This document shows, one piece after another, positions 33,480 through 45,611 of a stretch of DNA of 64,000 nt. Source of the stretch: Agrypnia vestita (Eukaryota; Arthropoda; Insecta; Trichoptera; Phryganeidae); the NCBI GenBank assembly GCA_016648135.1, contig JADDOH010000486.1, forward strand, positions 62,001 through 126,000, given 5' to 3'. Positions within the stretch are counted from its first letter, which is position 1; every line of letters starts with the position of its first letter. Under the pieces are notes generated by a model. That model made no database searches. It worked only from the letters and a program-made list of their open reading frames with translations, and had not been told where the DNA came from. The position numbers were made by a program, and so were the translations under genes.

Positions 33480-33645
33480 TTGACTTATTTCTTCTTTAAA
33501 AAAATAGAGACGCGTACACGGATCAAGTGCCATCAATATTCAAAATTAAGTAAAAGTAAAGGCCTGTGCTATGAAAAATACGGTTTACTTGCTTGTCTGG
33601 AACGAGGCTCGAACGCGTGACCACCGCATCACTAGGCAAGTGTCT
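33480..33645 (-). mobile_element. tRNA-derived SINE head, degenerate
   Basis: The minus strand has an A-box-like TTGCCTAGTGATGCGG (about 33624-33639) followed by a B-box-like CGTTCGAGCCTC (about 33604-33615). These are the internal RNA polymerase III promoter boxes of tRNA genes and tRNA-derived SINEs. Their spacing is shorter than in a true tRNA and no acceptor stem forms, so it is not a tRNA gene. Body length is uncertain. Confidence 0.4.
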
Positions 33646-33964
33646 TTACTAATATACTAACAAACCCAGAAATATTAACACTTTAATGTAGAAAGCAGTC
33701 ACAACACAGTTTTGAAATAAGCGAGATATTATTGTTATCGGACGAAATTTTAAAATCTTATAAAATCTTCACAATATGTGAAAAAAAATCTATTCTTAAA
33801 TGGTCATACAAAAGTAAGTAAATATATATTATTTATCATTTTAAAAGTAAAGAACAATGAATGTTGCTGTGTAGATTTTAATTTTTACTTCTCTTACAAA
33901 AGTGGTTTTATTTCACTATAACTTTTCTGTGGTTTTCTGTGCTTTTTTATGTTTATATTAAGAT

Positions 33965-34140
33965 ACTGCATCAAAGCAGAACGAGCAATCAGAAGAGATG
34001 TGACCACGAGACCTCAAAGAAGATGGGGCGACAACAGTGATAAAGATGCGAGAAACTTGCTCTTTGCGACTGGAGGTTTACTAATGGCAATGGTGAATAC
34101 TCTTATTTGAGAAGGCAAAGATCTTCAGTGGATTACAACA
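33965..34140 (+). pseudogene. LINE ORF2 C-terminal fragment, short and decayed
   Basis: The plus strand, with one frame change, gives AERAIRRDVTTRP, RRWGDNSDKDARNLL and a following segment with stops. The RP..RRWxDxxxxDARNLL order matches LINE C-termini. It directly abuts the TIR element at 34145. Confidence 0.5.
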
Positions 34141-34144
34141 ACAG

Positions 34145-34649
34145 TATACTAAGAACAGAAATACGTCTTCATACAAACTGGCCGCTACCCATTAGAATGT
34201 GTGCGTGCGTGCTCGGCGCTGTGTACGCACGCACTGTGATGCACACATTGACATAGAATATGGGGGCACAAGGCGGCGGCAGTAAGGGCCGTGCCTTCGG
34301 TGCCATTCGCGCTCGCAGCCACCGCTTTAGAAAACAAATGCGCTTCCTGAAAAAAATGCCTTTTTTATGTTTGTGGTGCTTTACTATAAAGGTGTTTTGA
34401 TTATCACAAAGGCTGTAAGTTTTTAAAAGTCTACGTTGATGTTAATCAGCGTTTTTGCAATTTTAGTGCAGAAACCAGGTATACTAATTACAGAAATTTT
34501 CGGGTTTCGTGTCTTCCTTATGCGTCGGAATCTCATACGCTACGAGTTAAAAGAAACGGAGTAAAAATAAAGTGACAACTCTAGCGTCAACGCAATAGTA
34601 GGCTAATAACTCGCCGACAGGCCGGAGATAAACTACTGTTCTGGGTATA
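34145..34649 (+). mobile_element. TIR element family D, copy 1 (505 bp)
   Basis: Begins TATACTAAGAACAG and ends with the inverted CTGTTCTGGGTATA. A second copy lies in opposite orientation at 44033-44517, matching along its whole length with scattered substitutions and small indels. Internal marks are GTGCGTGCGTGCTCGGCGC, GGCGGCGGCAGTAAGGGCCG, GTTTGTGGTGCTTTAC and TAACTCGCCGACAGGCCGG. It is non-coding. Length and short TIRs suggest a non-autonomous DNA transposon; the superfamily is unassigned. Confidence 0.8.
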
Positions 34650-35300
34650 GCCAACTTTTTTTTTTTTTTTTGTGTACTGTGTTACAACCGTGTGATAATG
34701 ATGATTATTCAATAATTTAAAATTAGTATTATTCCTCGAAAATTATACATTTATTACTTTAGTTCGGCGTCATTGGGTGAACGTTATATAAAAATATAAG
34801 AGTCAGCGGGAGGCCACAGAAGGTTTTCATTTTTAGTTGCTATGAATAAAAGAGATGCCTATTTTGTTTACGCCACAGGTAGATAAATCATAAAGAAGAG
34901 CATTACTTCTTACAGCGAGAATAAATCATAGAGTCAAAAAACAGAACAATAGTCATATTTCAAATTCATCCGAACGCCCGCCTACAAAAATGTTGAAGAA
35001 TATTTCGTGACATGACAAGGTACTTAAGGGTGTTTGAGTCAATTTTTTAGGGAATATTTTATGTACTGTTTAAAATAAAATAAAAAATTTCATCAATTTC
35101 ATCTGCAGTACCCACGAAAATCCTTGAAGTAAGTCTATCATTAGAATTATTAAGTCTATTTATTCCCTTCTATCTGACAAACTAAGGATATGGAGTTCGT
35201 TCGTAAGAAATTTTTAATTGGGTAGATTTATGTTAAAGTTGATAAATTTTAAAAATATACTAGCCGTACAGCCGTGTAAAATCACGAAAAATGAAATGAT
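34650..35300. other. No recognised gene
   Basis: A 16-T run follows the TIR element at about 34655-34670. The rest is AT-rich without features. Confidence 0.5.
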
Positions 35301-35304
35301 ATAT

Positions 35305-35465
35305 TTTTGATGGTCCACGGAGAGGCGGTGGTAGCAATGTCCCTAGGGTACCGCGCTGGCATTTGCACGTTCGAGGTTCGCGCCCTACTTACAGCCGTAT
35401 AATTTTGATTTTTTGTTACAGGGGGTTACGGACAGACAGACAGACAATGAAATTATTATGTTGTA
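35305..35465 (+). mobile_element. tRNA-like SINE fragment
   Basis: GGCGGTGGTAGCAATGTCCC and TTGCACGTTCGAGGTTCGCG look like A- and B-box regions of a tRNA-derived head. A (GACA)n block and ATGAAATTATTATG follow, similar to the block at 58660-58700. No true tRNA cloverleaf can be drawn. Confidence 0.4.
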
Positions 35466-38212
35466 TTGATTGAAATCTCTATATGATCTGTACACGTTCA
35501 TTATATCAGGGGGACCATACAATTGAATAATACTTAAATTGCCTTCTTACCAGAGTTAGATAACGTCAAAATATACGCATGTCTATAATCATCTACTTTA
35601 TTTCTACGTCACAATGATTATCATGAAAATCGAACATATTTTTATGTTTCATTATATTCTTTCACATATTTTTTTTCAAAATTATGTTTACTTACCAATC
35701 AAATGTACTTCAATATACCTACTAGTTGCATGCGGCTGATTTAATATTTCCACACTCTTACTCATATATTTCTAAATACACGATAGTGATATCGTTTAAT
35801 ATTTAACCATAAAATATGTAAGCACAAAAAAAATTTACCTGCTGAAAAAATATACATTATAGGTACATTCTTTATATAATGTTAACATGTTATATTTTTC
35901 ATAATTCAGGCCTCTAAATAAACACTCTAAATAGTCACTACTCCACTCTGTCACTACTCCTTCGTAGCAGACGAGTATAACTCTTGTTATACATGTATGT
36001 CGGAATAACAGAGAGATTTAATGTTTTTGCCCTACGTTATTTAGACTTTTCCGTTTCGTGGCTGGGTCCTATCCGGAGATAAGCCGCGAAGGTCTGAATA
36101 CGTATCGATGGCTTTGAATATTGAAATACAACATCATTTGAAGCAGAACCACAAAGTGAGTTATTTTTCTGTGGTTTCAAGAAAAATATGTCCTCAAATT
36201 GGATTATTGGGTAACAGTTTTTAGGTTTTCTATTACGTGTTTCGATGGGTACAAAGGCAAATTATTGTTTCAAAAATATGTGAGTTGTAAAATTAATTAT
36301 TATGATTTTTTATATCGTATTTAGTATTTATTCACACATTTTTTATTGCTTTACATTGTTAAAGCTAAAAGATTCCAATTTAATGAAGAAAATGTATTCA
36401 TGGGTAAGGTAATTTTTTCATGGTGGCTACCTTAAATACTTTATATGTTTCCTATGTTAGGCTTGGTAAAACATAAAAAAATAATACTTGGCTGATATCT
36501 ATAAGCAAAATTATGTCGCGAAAAAAAGGCGTCGTAGGCGTGGAATATATTATTCAATTCAGTATATACTTATAATATATTTTATACAAGTTTTATCTGT
36601 AATTTTCCTGAATTTTCAAATATTTTTTTAAATGAAACCTGTCAATTCCTGTTAACTGTAAATTATAAATTCACCAATAATAATTAAAAAATAAATAAAT
36701 ATCTTGAAAACATTTGCAAGAAAGCTCTTTAAAATTTAAAGGAAATTACCAATTTTAAACAGCTAGAACATATTTATATTGATAATTATTATACAATGAA
36801 TATTTATGATTTGCAAACATTATTAATATGATTTATTTAAAAACATTTTTTTAGAAATTTATGTCATATTATTTTTAATTATTTCGATTTTTGCACAAAT
36901 TGAGGGGGATCCACATAATTTATATCCTTATTATAATAGGTGCACGAAAATAGCGTCTTAAAAAACGATTAATTTTTATTTGAACAGATAAACAGCATAG
37001 TTTCCTTCTGTATGATAAACTAGACTTACTGACTGATATGTTAAATATTACCATTATTTAGCCATAACGAGGGAAAAAAAATATTTTTGTATACAAAAAA
37101 TCAAAGAGCCGATGCAAAAATTCATTTATTTATATTTTTTTATATTGTTTTATTAAGATTACCTACAATTTATGTACAAAATTGGTATTTTAAACAGTGA
37201 ACTATGTTATATAATAACATTTTAATTTATGTTAAAATCAATTATAATTACAATAGTTTATTTATCTCATTCGTCAATAAAGATTTATTATTAAATCTTT
37301 ATTCACGAATGAGAAGTTTTTAAAAATATGTAGATATGAATTTAAAGGGTGAAATTAGAATAACAGTGGCTACAATTAAAACCTTATTAAGATAAATTTA
37401 CGAGTGTGTCACTTTTATGGATTCAAACCGATTCACAAAATATTTACTTACTTTTCTCTTAAAATAATTATTTTGTGATAGTTTAAGTTTTACTATCAAA
37501 CGGATTACAAACATTACTATGAACCCTAAAATCCATCACCAAATTGACATTTGATTTTCAAATGGCAGTGTAATTATAATGGATGACTTTTTAAAAAGTC
37601 TTCCACTACCGACGTTACATTTACTACGCACTACATATATAAAAAGTGATAGTATTACAAAGTAATCCATCTTCATTGAACTACCGGCAACTATTTTTTG
37701 TTTAAAACTCTGTTAGTAATATGTTGCCACTACTCAACAGATGGCGAACAGCTCCGAGCTCCACGGAAGACAGCGGAATATACGGCGCTTTGTATCAAAA
37801 TAAGAAATATTTATATTTATACTAGTTATCTCATGACAGCGCGGTATTTTCCGATAGAAAGCGGTGAATAGAAAAATTGTTTTCGTGTGGTAGACTATTT
37901 TTTTAGTAAGAAGCTTACGTCATATTTATTCCTGTTATCTGAATAAACCACGTGACATTTGTTATTTTAAGAGATTCGTATTTATATACTTCAAGCTGTT
38001 ATATCCCAAAGTCATTCTGTGTGACACGCGTAGGGAAATTCGAAAGGAAACTGATTCGACATTTGAGTGAATCTTTCTTTCGAAATTCAAAAATTAGATA
38101 AAAATGTAATCTTCGTGTTACGAAAACCTACCTATAAAATATATTAGTTTCAAATGAAAAGCAAACATTCATAAATTTGAAAATTGGGACACATGAATAT
38201 ATTTATTATTAA
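35466..38212. other. Long AT-rich stretch without recognised gene
   Basis: About 2.7 kb with no protein-like frame. The only structure noticed is the hairpin at 37266-37313. Confidence 0.5.
37266..37313. repeat. 48-bp hairpin, arms about 22 bp
   Basis: CTCATTCGTCAATAAAGATT pairs with AATCTTTATTCACGAATGAG with one mismatch; the loop is about 4 nt. Possibly a tiny MITE remnant. Confidence 0.8.
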
Positions 38213-38728
38213 CTAGCTCCCTATACCCGGCGTTGCACGGGGTTAAGGATTAAGTTGAAAATAAATTTGTGGGGGAAAACAAATGTTCCATTGTTTTGCA
38301 AAGCCTCTAATTAAAACAATGTTTCCATTGAATCAAGGTTGGGATGGATATGATGTCTAGGGAAGAAATATTGCTTATTTTTTCCGTCGGGAATATATGC
38401 AAAATTTGAGTCCGATCGGTAAAGCGGTGTAGACTTGTACAGAAAATATATCTGGGCGATGGGATGGGTTAGAGGGGAAAGGGAAAATATCGCCTATGTT
38501 ACCTGCCGGGTCTTAAAGAATAAGTTTCCAAATTTTGAGTCCGATCGGTCGAACTGTACAGATTTGCATTGAAAATATATCAGGGGATGGGAAGGGGTAA
38601 AAGTGGAGGGGGTAAATGTCGACTATGTTGTCCGCCGAGTTCTAAAGCATAATCATACAAAATTTGAGTAAAATAAACGGTGTAGATTTGTATAAAGAAC
38701 AGGCAGACATTGATTTTATAGGTATGGA
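38213..38728 (+). mobile_element. Second copy of the 17.9-kb tandem-unit element
   Basis: Starts CTATACCCGGCGTTGCACGG and ends GGCAGACATTGATTTTATAG, as in 17857-18945. It holds only about four of the GGTC..AAGAATAAG..GAGTCCGATCGGTC units, so the two copies differ mainly in array length. Confidence 0.75.
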
Positions 38729-39299
38729 TAGGAATATTATTAAAGGCCTATTGCTTCAACTTTATTACAATAATCTTCCAAAAAATCATAGATTTTAACG
38801 AGAACGGATTGTTTTATTGAAGGAAAACGCAAAAGTCGATATCTAGTTTAAACGAAAAATTACTTTCAACCATGTTGATGGAACCGATCGTTCCGTCAAC
38901 ATGATTTTAAGATTTCTCACAATTTTACTATATTTCATATCCTATAAAAAAACGATCGGATTTTCATCAATAATCGATGTTCGATGTGTAAAATACGTTT
39001 TGAATTTTAAGTATTGCAAACAGTAGATCATCAGGTAAAAGAAAAAGTAGAGCAAGTACGTGCAGTGAAAACAAGAAGCAGGACTTTTTCCTTAGCTTAT
39101 ATTTTGAAAAGAAACCAAAATAAGTTATACGTCTCGCAATACTCCTTTCAGAATAATTAAAATAATATTGAATTTTTAAAATTTCATAATATTCTGCCAG
39201 ATAATTTTTTTATTTAAATGACAAAGGGAAGCATCACCATACAAAGTACGACTTTGAATATCATCTTCCCCTTAACTTCAACAACATAAAGGCATCCTC
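38729..39299. other. No recognised gene
   Basis: AT-rich spacer; nothing recognisable. Confidence 0.5.
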
Positions 39300-39450
39300 A
39301 ATCATAGCCACGGATCGGCTAATTATCAAAGTCTAGCACTGTTGCATGTTACTGATAACCTAATAATCAAATTCTCCGCATCGCAAGGCGAACGAAATAC
39401 GACGCAATAATTCCCCGCAAAGCTAGAAATAATTATATAACGATATACTC
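39300..39450 (+). repeat. Diverged direct repeat, left copy
   Basis: CGGCTAATTATCAAAG, CTGATAACC, CAAATTCTCCGCATCGC, GAACGAAATACGACGCAA align to CGGCTAATTATCCAAT, CTGATAAACC, CAAATCTCCCCGCCGC, GAACGACACACGGCGCAA at 40262-40410. This copy is AT-richer than the right one. Confidence 0.6.
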
Positions 39451-39571
39451 GTATATTCCACAGCAGAAAATGAATCAGGACATGTTCAGATACATTTTGT
39501 ATCGTTCTCCACTAGCGCGTTTTACGAAACGTTCAGCAGGCCTACAGACTTCAGAGTGACGATGTCAGTTA

Positions 39572-40227
39572 GGCCGGTCGCACTTTGGATACGAATTATT
39601 ACTTACGTATTCGTACGATTATTTTCGTACGTATTGAGCGCGCACATTGATTGCGTCTTGCGATGGTCACGATTGGTTACTTTTCGCATTTCTCCAATAA
39701 CGTTTGCGCCAAATGAATAATCTGTATCTTTTGGAAAACTCTATAATGGCAGACTTAAATCGCGACAAATTTAATGACTATCTATCTAATCGATTCACAA
39801 ATGCTGGGGAGAATCGAAGTGCAATGAGAGCTCGTAACATCGGAGAAACATTTAAAAGTTTTTTTGTACGAAGTACATAATTAAACCAAATTATTTAACT
39901 TACAGGTAGGTTCCTTCGAGATTCTCTACTATAATCTGCGCTGATGGTCACGTAGTTGAATCATTTTATTCTCACACACATTTATGGTCATGTATCAAAT
40001 TGACAAAATTTGTAATTTGTAATGTAAAATCGTACGAAATCGCAAAAATTTCCGAACAAATCCGGATCGTGTCGGACGTCGCATCTACAAGTGCGTACAC
40101 GCACTACTAAAACGTGTACAGTGTGCGATGTTCAATACTACTTCGAAGGTCAGGAACGTACTTGCGTATTCGTACGTGTACGTACTGCTCAATTTCGTAC
40201 GAAAACGCATCCAGTGTGCGGCCGGCG
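39572..40227 (+). mobile_element. PIF/Harbinger-like element, about 656 bp
   Basis: The left end GGCCGGTCGCACTTTGGATA and the complement of the right end (CGCCGGCCGCACACTGGATG) form terminal inverted repeats. TTA flanks both sides (39569-39571 and 40228-40230). A 3-bp TTA/TWA target duplication and this kind of GC-rich TIR are marks of the PIF/Harbinger superfamily. The subterminal parts repeat CGTACG-type segments. A 45-codon frame inside (39746-39880) looks like a transposase remnant. The element sits between the two copies of a diverged direct repeat (39300-39450 and 40250-40410). Confidence 0.7.
39746..39880 (+). pseudogene. Short transposase-remnant ORF inside Harbinger-like element
   Basis: The 45-codon frame starts MADLNRDKFNDY and ends AMRARNIGETFKSFFVRST before a stop. 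A segment of the type A-x-N-x-x-x-x-F-x-x-x-F resembles the C-terminal tail of Harbinger transposases, where it precedes the stop. The catalytic DDE domain is missing. The match is by impression only. The ATG may simply be an internal methionine. Confidence 0.3.
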
Positions 40228-40670
40228 TTACGGCGATGCAACCCGACTATTATCGTCCCCCTCGACTTGGACAACACAGCGGCTAATTATCCAATTCCAG
40301 CGCTGTCGCACGTAGCGCTGATAAACCAAATCTCCCCGCCGCGGGGTGAACGACACACGGCGCAACACTCCGCCGCAGAAACTTGAAATAATATTACGGC
40401 ACGATAAATATCGGTGGGCAGGTGTGCGCGAGGAGCGTGTCGAGAGTCGCGGCACGAGCGCGGCGCGCGCCGGCGGCCACTCACAGGAAACAATTAACTT
40501 ACGGAGCGCCCCTCGCCGATTAAGTAACAGACCGTGGTGTACCGGGTGTACCGGGAGAGGGCGCGACATGCGACGGTCACGGTCAGATCGCAAAACCGCG
40601 TATGCGCATATTCGGTATCGTTGGTCGGCACCGGGGTACCTATTACGGGACAACTGTATTATTCCCGCGA
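40228..40670. other. CpG-rich island including right copy of the direct repeat
   Basis: The most GC- and CpG-rich part of the window, with open frames on both strands (137 codons plus, 141 codons minus). Frames overlap in several phases, as expected for GC-rich DNA lacking AT-rich stops, and show no domain. Part (40250-40410) is the right copy of the direct repeat. It may be a promoter or enhancer. Confidence 0.4.
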
Positions 40671-41560
40671 ATGGCGCTAAGGTTAAGTTTATTTTAAATT
40701 TCTTACAAATTTTTAATGAGATTTCAAAGCGTGGTTGTATATTATGTGTCCCCTCATAATGAAAAACGCCGTAATAAAGTTATGCTCTCAATGAATGAAA
40801 AAAACTGAAAAAACCAAATTATCATAAATGATTTATTCGGAGCGACTCTCAACACGTGTGTTCTTTAAAAACACTTTTCTGTTGAAAAATATGGAACGAA
40901 CAATAAGTTGTCATATTTGAGACACTTTAAGTCAAAGCTTTATACTACACCGCGAAAAAGTATCATTAGACTGTTTATGTAACTTCAGATAATTTTCAAT
41001 TTTATAATTTTAAATTGTATTGTAAATTTAGTCACTTTTGTACGGTGATATATATTTACTTATATAAATATAAATATAAATGTATATATCAATTTATGAT
41101 ACATACTTGTATATTAGGTCTCACTTTTGCACCTGAACAAACTGTGGTAGAAAACAGACGCTATTGTTTGATTTATATAGATATTGATGAGTATCGATAT
41201 CGTCCTTTTTTTAGTCAGGTCGTATGAGCTTTCTAATCACGCTAAAAATGTGTATTTATCCGGAAGTAAATCATGACTTTGTACACCGTTGGTATCGATT
41301 AAGGGGTAACGCCTATGGAACCGACTGAAAAAGAGGTCAGTATTGTAATTTTTTTTAATTTACTAAATACTTGCTATTCAAAGTTAAATAACTCTATAAG
41401 GCATGTAAAAAAGTACAAAAACATTGAATTTTCAACTTTTAGATTTATAATCTACGTACAATCTACCCAGGAATATAAAATTGCCTTTTACCTAAGTGAC
41501 AAATTTTCATCTTCGTCTTTTCACGCAGATTTTTAAGTTCGAGCAAGCCTCTTTCGCTGC
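40671..41560. other. No recognised gene
   Basis: AT-rich with (TATAAA)-like runs near 41050-41085. Confidence 0.5.
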
Positions 41561-41839
41561 TTAGCTGTGCGAGTGATCGCACAGCTTGATACGACGTTTA
41601 TCGGCCTCAACACAACAATTGGAACATTTAAGGTCCATAATAATGTCCAGATCTTGTATTGTCATTGCAACACTGCAAATTCCGTCGTGAAACTGGCACA
41701 CAACCATGTCAGAACAAATATTGAGAACCTTTTTACCGCTTTCCGTGCGATCGACCACGTTGTGGCGTTGAAACTCTTGCTGTTTCATATAAACCCTTAC
41801 ACAAATCTTAATATCTTGCGCCCTGTTGGACATTTCCAT
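41561..41839 (-). pseudogene. Possible transposase N-terminal relic
   Basis: The 92-codon minus frame starts at an ATG. It has IKICVRVYMKQQEFQRHNVV, DRT, then GKKVLNIC. The order (helix with VY, E, V-x-DRT, G, V-x-x-I) resembles the helix-turn-helix N-terminus of insect DDE-superfamily endonuclease/transposase proteins. The second half is cysteine-rich and does not continue that family. Upstream on the same strand another frame reads MEHHEIEVESESICRQSK. The plus strand is also open (41567-41848). A real product is uncertain. Confidence 0.3.
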
Positions 41840-43722
41840 TTGGACTGACGACAGATGCTCTCGCTCTCAACTTCAATTTCATGATGCTCCATTTTGTTAC
41901 CTTCGTGTTTTTTTTGTACCTTCTTTTGATGTATATATGTACTTCCTTTTCTTTACTCATGGACACTTTATAGACGAAATTTTCAAAATAGTTATTAAAA
42001 AAGGTTTATAATTATTATAAATTAGTATCAAGGAGACGCGCAACGCGGGCCAAAACAACGTCTTCAACAGCTGTTGAGATAGTTATATTAATTCATCTGA
42101 AAGAAATAGAGTACTCAAGACATCAATATGCATGCTTATTTGAAAGCTTAGAATTGTCACAGATTCCTATAGGTAAACATATTTCACCATATGAACCTCC
42201 TAAATGTTTCGTAGCATCGCGACCACTGTGACCAGCATCACGGCTATTGGCGCGGGAGCCTATAACTTTGAGGAAAAAAATGTATCGCTCACAACCACTT
42301 GCACTTTTAAAACCTTAATGTGTATTTTAAAATAATTTAAAAAATATACTTTTGTTTGTAAAATGTGTGCGAAAGGTTTTCCATGTAAAATTATTTTTAC
42401 AGTAGATAATTACACATCTATGCATTTAAACATGTGTATACTTGTACTTTTACATTCCCATAAAAGCCAGACTTTTTTTTTAAACAGTTTTATTTATTTT
42501 TTGTGCCCAACCATCTGTTTAAAAAAAACTACCTTATTATATTAATGATGACCCTGGGTTACGCAACAGAAAATTTTACCAACTGTGTCCACAATATGTA
42601 TATTACCATAATATGGGACTATAAAATCTTATTTCCTTATTCCACGTTCTACTTCTTTACATTGTTTTGCGTTTTTACTTGCAGTAACAGAAGGTAAAAT
42701 TTATAATATGTATATCTATCTGGATAAGGAAGCGCGACTGGTGAAGTGTAAACAGAACAATTATGTATTTGGCAACAATATTGGCATTTGCGTGTTAGCA
42801 ATTGTATTAACCTCTATTCAAACAAAAACCTACAGGTAATAAATATAAATACAATTTTACACAGGGATATCCAGTGGACCAGCAAGTAAGGCAGTGCTTA
42901 AGGGCAGAACATTTTAAGGGGCGGCAAATTCGAAGGGATGGAAAATTTGATTTTAAACAACTATTACAATCATCGCATATAATAAAATGTGAAAAAATCT
43001 TCACGAGTCTATTTCTCTAAATGCATTTTATCAATTATTAAATCTAAGGGTCCATTTCTCAGAATTCTTCTAAAGAGATCCGACGAAAAGTGTGTTGGGA
43101 TATTCGGCAGAGTTCTGAAATAAGAAATATTGCTGTTTCTGTATATATTCAGTTATTGTATAGCATTGTAATGCCGCTAATTTTGACGTTTTAATTGATG
43201 AGTCATAACGCTCTAAAACATTTAAAAATTTCAATCATTCACAATTATGAATATTAAGCTTTCCAATTGATAGAATTCATTAATTAAAAAAAAAATAGTA
43301 AAAACAGTAACTGTCAAGATACATAAATAGCAATATTGCTTATTTCAGAATACGGCCAAATATCATTTAGCAAACCCGATTGGTTGATGGTTTATCTCGT
43401 TTGACTACCTTTTGTAATGAATCATGAAATATTATTACATAAACAGTAAAACATGTTGAATTTCTTCTAAAATACTTAACTGCGCACTTTACCTAGAAGT
43501 ATAAATATTTGTCTTAGTAAAGAAATATTTCTCATGCACTTGAAATGCGTCTTAAAGATTTTTGATTGATTCAAAAAAATATTACAAATTAACGTATTCA
43601 CTGATGGATTGCGTTCCTACACACTTGAAAAAGACTTCCACTCCCCAAACTTCCGACAGTGACCGGGCCACGCCCGAAGCTCAGACTTTCATTGATTGGA
43701 TTGAAACATCAATAAATCAATT
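41840..43722. other. No recognised gene
   Basis: AT-rich. A GC-richer patch at 43610-43690 lies in a 66-codon frame (43562-43762, plus) that runs into the next MITE; no known motif. Confidence 0.45.
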
Positions 43723-43948
43723 GTGGGGTATAAAAGCAAAGGCAGCAATATTCAAAAAATAAAAAAAATATTTAAAATGCAGTCACCGAAGATAAGAATA
43801 ACCTATCCCTTCCAAAATCACGTTTTCTCTAAATTTATAGGCTATGTTTCCTATAAATATCTTATTTAGTACATTATAAATCAGTGATCCTCGATGACTG
43901 CATTTAATTTTTTTGTACATGGCTGCCTTTGCTTTTACACCCCACAAT
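43723..43948. mobile_element. Foldback MITE family B, copy 3 (complete, 226 bp)
   Basis: Starts GTGGGGTATAAAAGCAAAGG and ends CTTTGCTTTTACACCCCAC. The arms continue inward through GGCAGCAAT and GCAGTCACCGA against TCGATGACTGC and GGCTGCC. The best-preserved copy of the family. Confidence 0.85.
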
Positions 43949-44032
43949 TCTAGAATCATTCATCATGGATATAAATGATACAGAAAAATGTCAATTAAAT
44001 TGTTTACCTAACTTAGAAAGGTAAGATCACAA

Positions 44033-44517
44033 TATACCCAGAACAGTAGTTTATCTCCGGCCTGTCGGCGAGTTATTAGCCTACTAACGCGTCGACGCTA
44101 GGATTGTCACTTTACTCGTAGCGTCTGAGATTCCGACGCATAAGGTAGACACAAAACCTGAAAATTTCTGTAATTAGTATGCCGTATACCTAGTTTATGC
44201 ATTGCAAGAACGCTGATTAACATCAACGTAGACTTTAGAAACTCACAGTATTTGTGATAATCAACACACCTTTTTAGTAAAGCACCACAAACATAAAAAA
44301 AGGCATTTTTTTCAGGAAGCGCATTTTTTTTCTAAAGCGGCGGCTGCGAGCGCGAATGGCACCGAAGGCACGGCCCTTACTGCCGCCGCCTTGTTCCCCC
44401 ATATTCTATGTCAATGTGTGGGTCACAGTGCGTGCGTACACGGTGCCGAGCACGCACGCACACATTCTAATGAGTAGCGGCCAGTTTGTATGAAGACGTA
44501 TTACTGTTCTTAGTATA
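44033..44517 (-). mobile_element. TIR element family D, copy 2 (485 bp)
   Basis: Inverted relative to the 34145-34649 copy. Ends TATACCCAGAACAGTAG and TACTGTTCTTAGTATA. Slightly shorter through small deletions, e.g. in the GTGCGTGCGT and TAAAAG regions. Confidence 0.8.
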
Positions 44518-45144
44518 CTGTGGTAAGATGCTGAGTACTTTTTGAGAAGGAAAGAAAGAAGATAAATTTGAAACTCGGAATATTAATTTAGTCAAAACCA
44601 TAATTCTCGGTCGCAGCGCCACCGCGGACCGGAACGACTATTACAACAATAATTTAGTGTATTATTTTTTCTGGCATTGTTTGCCTCGCTTTTTGCATTG
44701 TGCGGTGCACTTCGCGTGCATGCGAGGGGCACCAGACCGAAGACTATTGCCAGGTCCGAAGAGTGACCAGCAAAAACAAACGTGTCGCATAAAACCGAGT
44801 CACTGCATCAAAAGGGAAAGAATGCTTCAATGTCTAAATAAAAGCTGCATACGAATATTTGGAAAATTGTTAATCAGTGTCTGGGGCCTCGTACCCGTCC
44901 GAACCAGGAGTGCCGCTTGAGTAATGATCAGCGAACCGAATAGACTACTTAGAATTGTATTTGAATTGCAAAGTTTATGTACGAGCACTTCGAGAAATTC
45001 ATAAACCACATTGCCGATTGAGGATTATTTTTTTAGATCATAAAGCTGGATGTTATCGTACAAAGAAATTTAGATGTATTTATTATGCTGCTAGAGAAAT
45101 ATAATATTTTACTGGAAATTGTATTAATTTACTTTTGCACATTA
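44518..45144. other. No recognised gene
   Basis: Mixed composition; the 87-codon frame at 44657-44920 is not recognisable. A GC-richer patch lies at 44690-44770. Confidence 0.45.
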
Positions 45145-45611
45145 CTTTCTTCTTCTTCTTCTTCAACCTTCATCTATCCACTGCTAGATATAAGCCTCTT
45201 TCACCCATCCTTCTTTGTAATCTGCTAATTGTAGCCATTTCTTTCCCCCCACAGCGCCTATATCGTCGGCCCATCTCTTTTGAGGACTTCCGGCGCCTCT
45301 TTTATTCTCCCAAGGTCTCCACTTCAGAACTCTAGGCGTCCATCTTGTAGTACCCTGCCTCGCAAGATGCCCTGCCCATTGCCATTTTAGCTTCGCTACA
45401 CGATCCATGATGTCCACTAATCTAGTTCTGCGCCTAATTTCATCATTTCTAATCTCTTAGGCTTACTCCAAGCAAGGATCTCTCCATGGATCGTTGCAGC
45501 ATTTGAGCTTTTCTACACTTTTCTTTGTAAGGGCCATTGTCTCAACTCCATACTTCATCATTGGCAGTATGCACGATTCAAAGGCTTTTCTCTTTAGCCT
45601 TATTTTGTCAC
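45145..45611 (-). pseudogene. LINE ORF2 C-terminal fragment (same family as 26.4 kb)
   Basis: The minus strand gives KRKAFESCILPMMKYGVETMA, LTKKSVEKLKC, a frameshift, then EIRRRTRLVDIMDRVAKLKW, AGHLARQGTTRWT, RVLKWRPWENKRGAGSPQKR, WADDIGAVGGKKW and EAYI, a stop, then QWIDEG. It ends in (GAA)n on the minus strand (45147-45163). The last 78 codons (45184-45417) are open; the upstream part is frameshifted. Both copies are 5'-truncated at nearly the same place. Confidence 0.88.

Noticed and set aside
33604..33640. tRNA gene
   Set aside because: A- and B-box-like sequences are present but too close together, and no acceptor stem or cloverleaf can be formed.
40228..40759. Overlapping 137- and 141-codon frames in the CpG-rich island
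   Set aside because: Open frames in many phases are expected in GC-rich DNA; no domain, splice or start context supports either.
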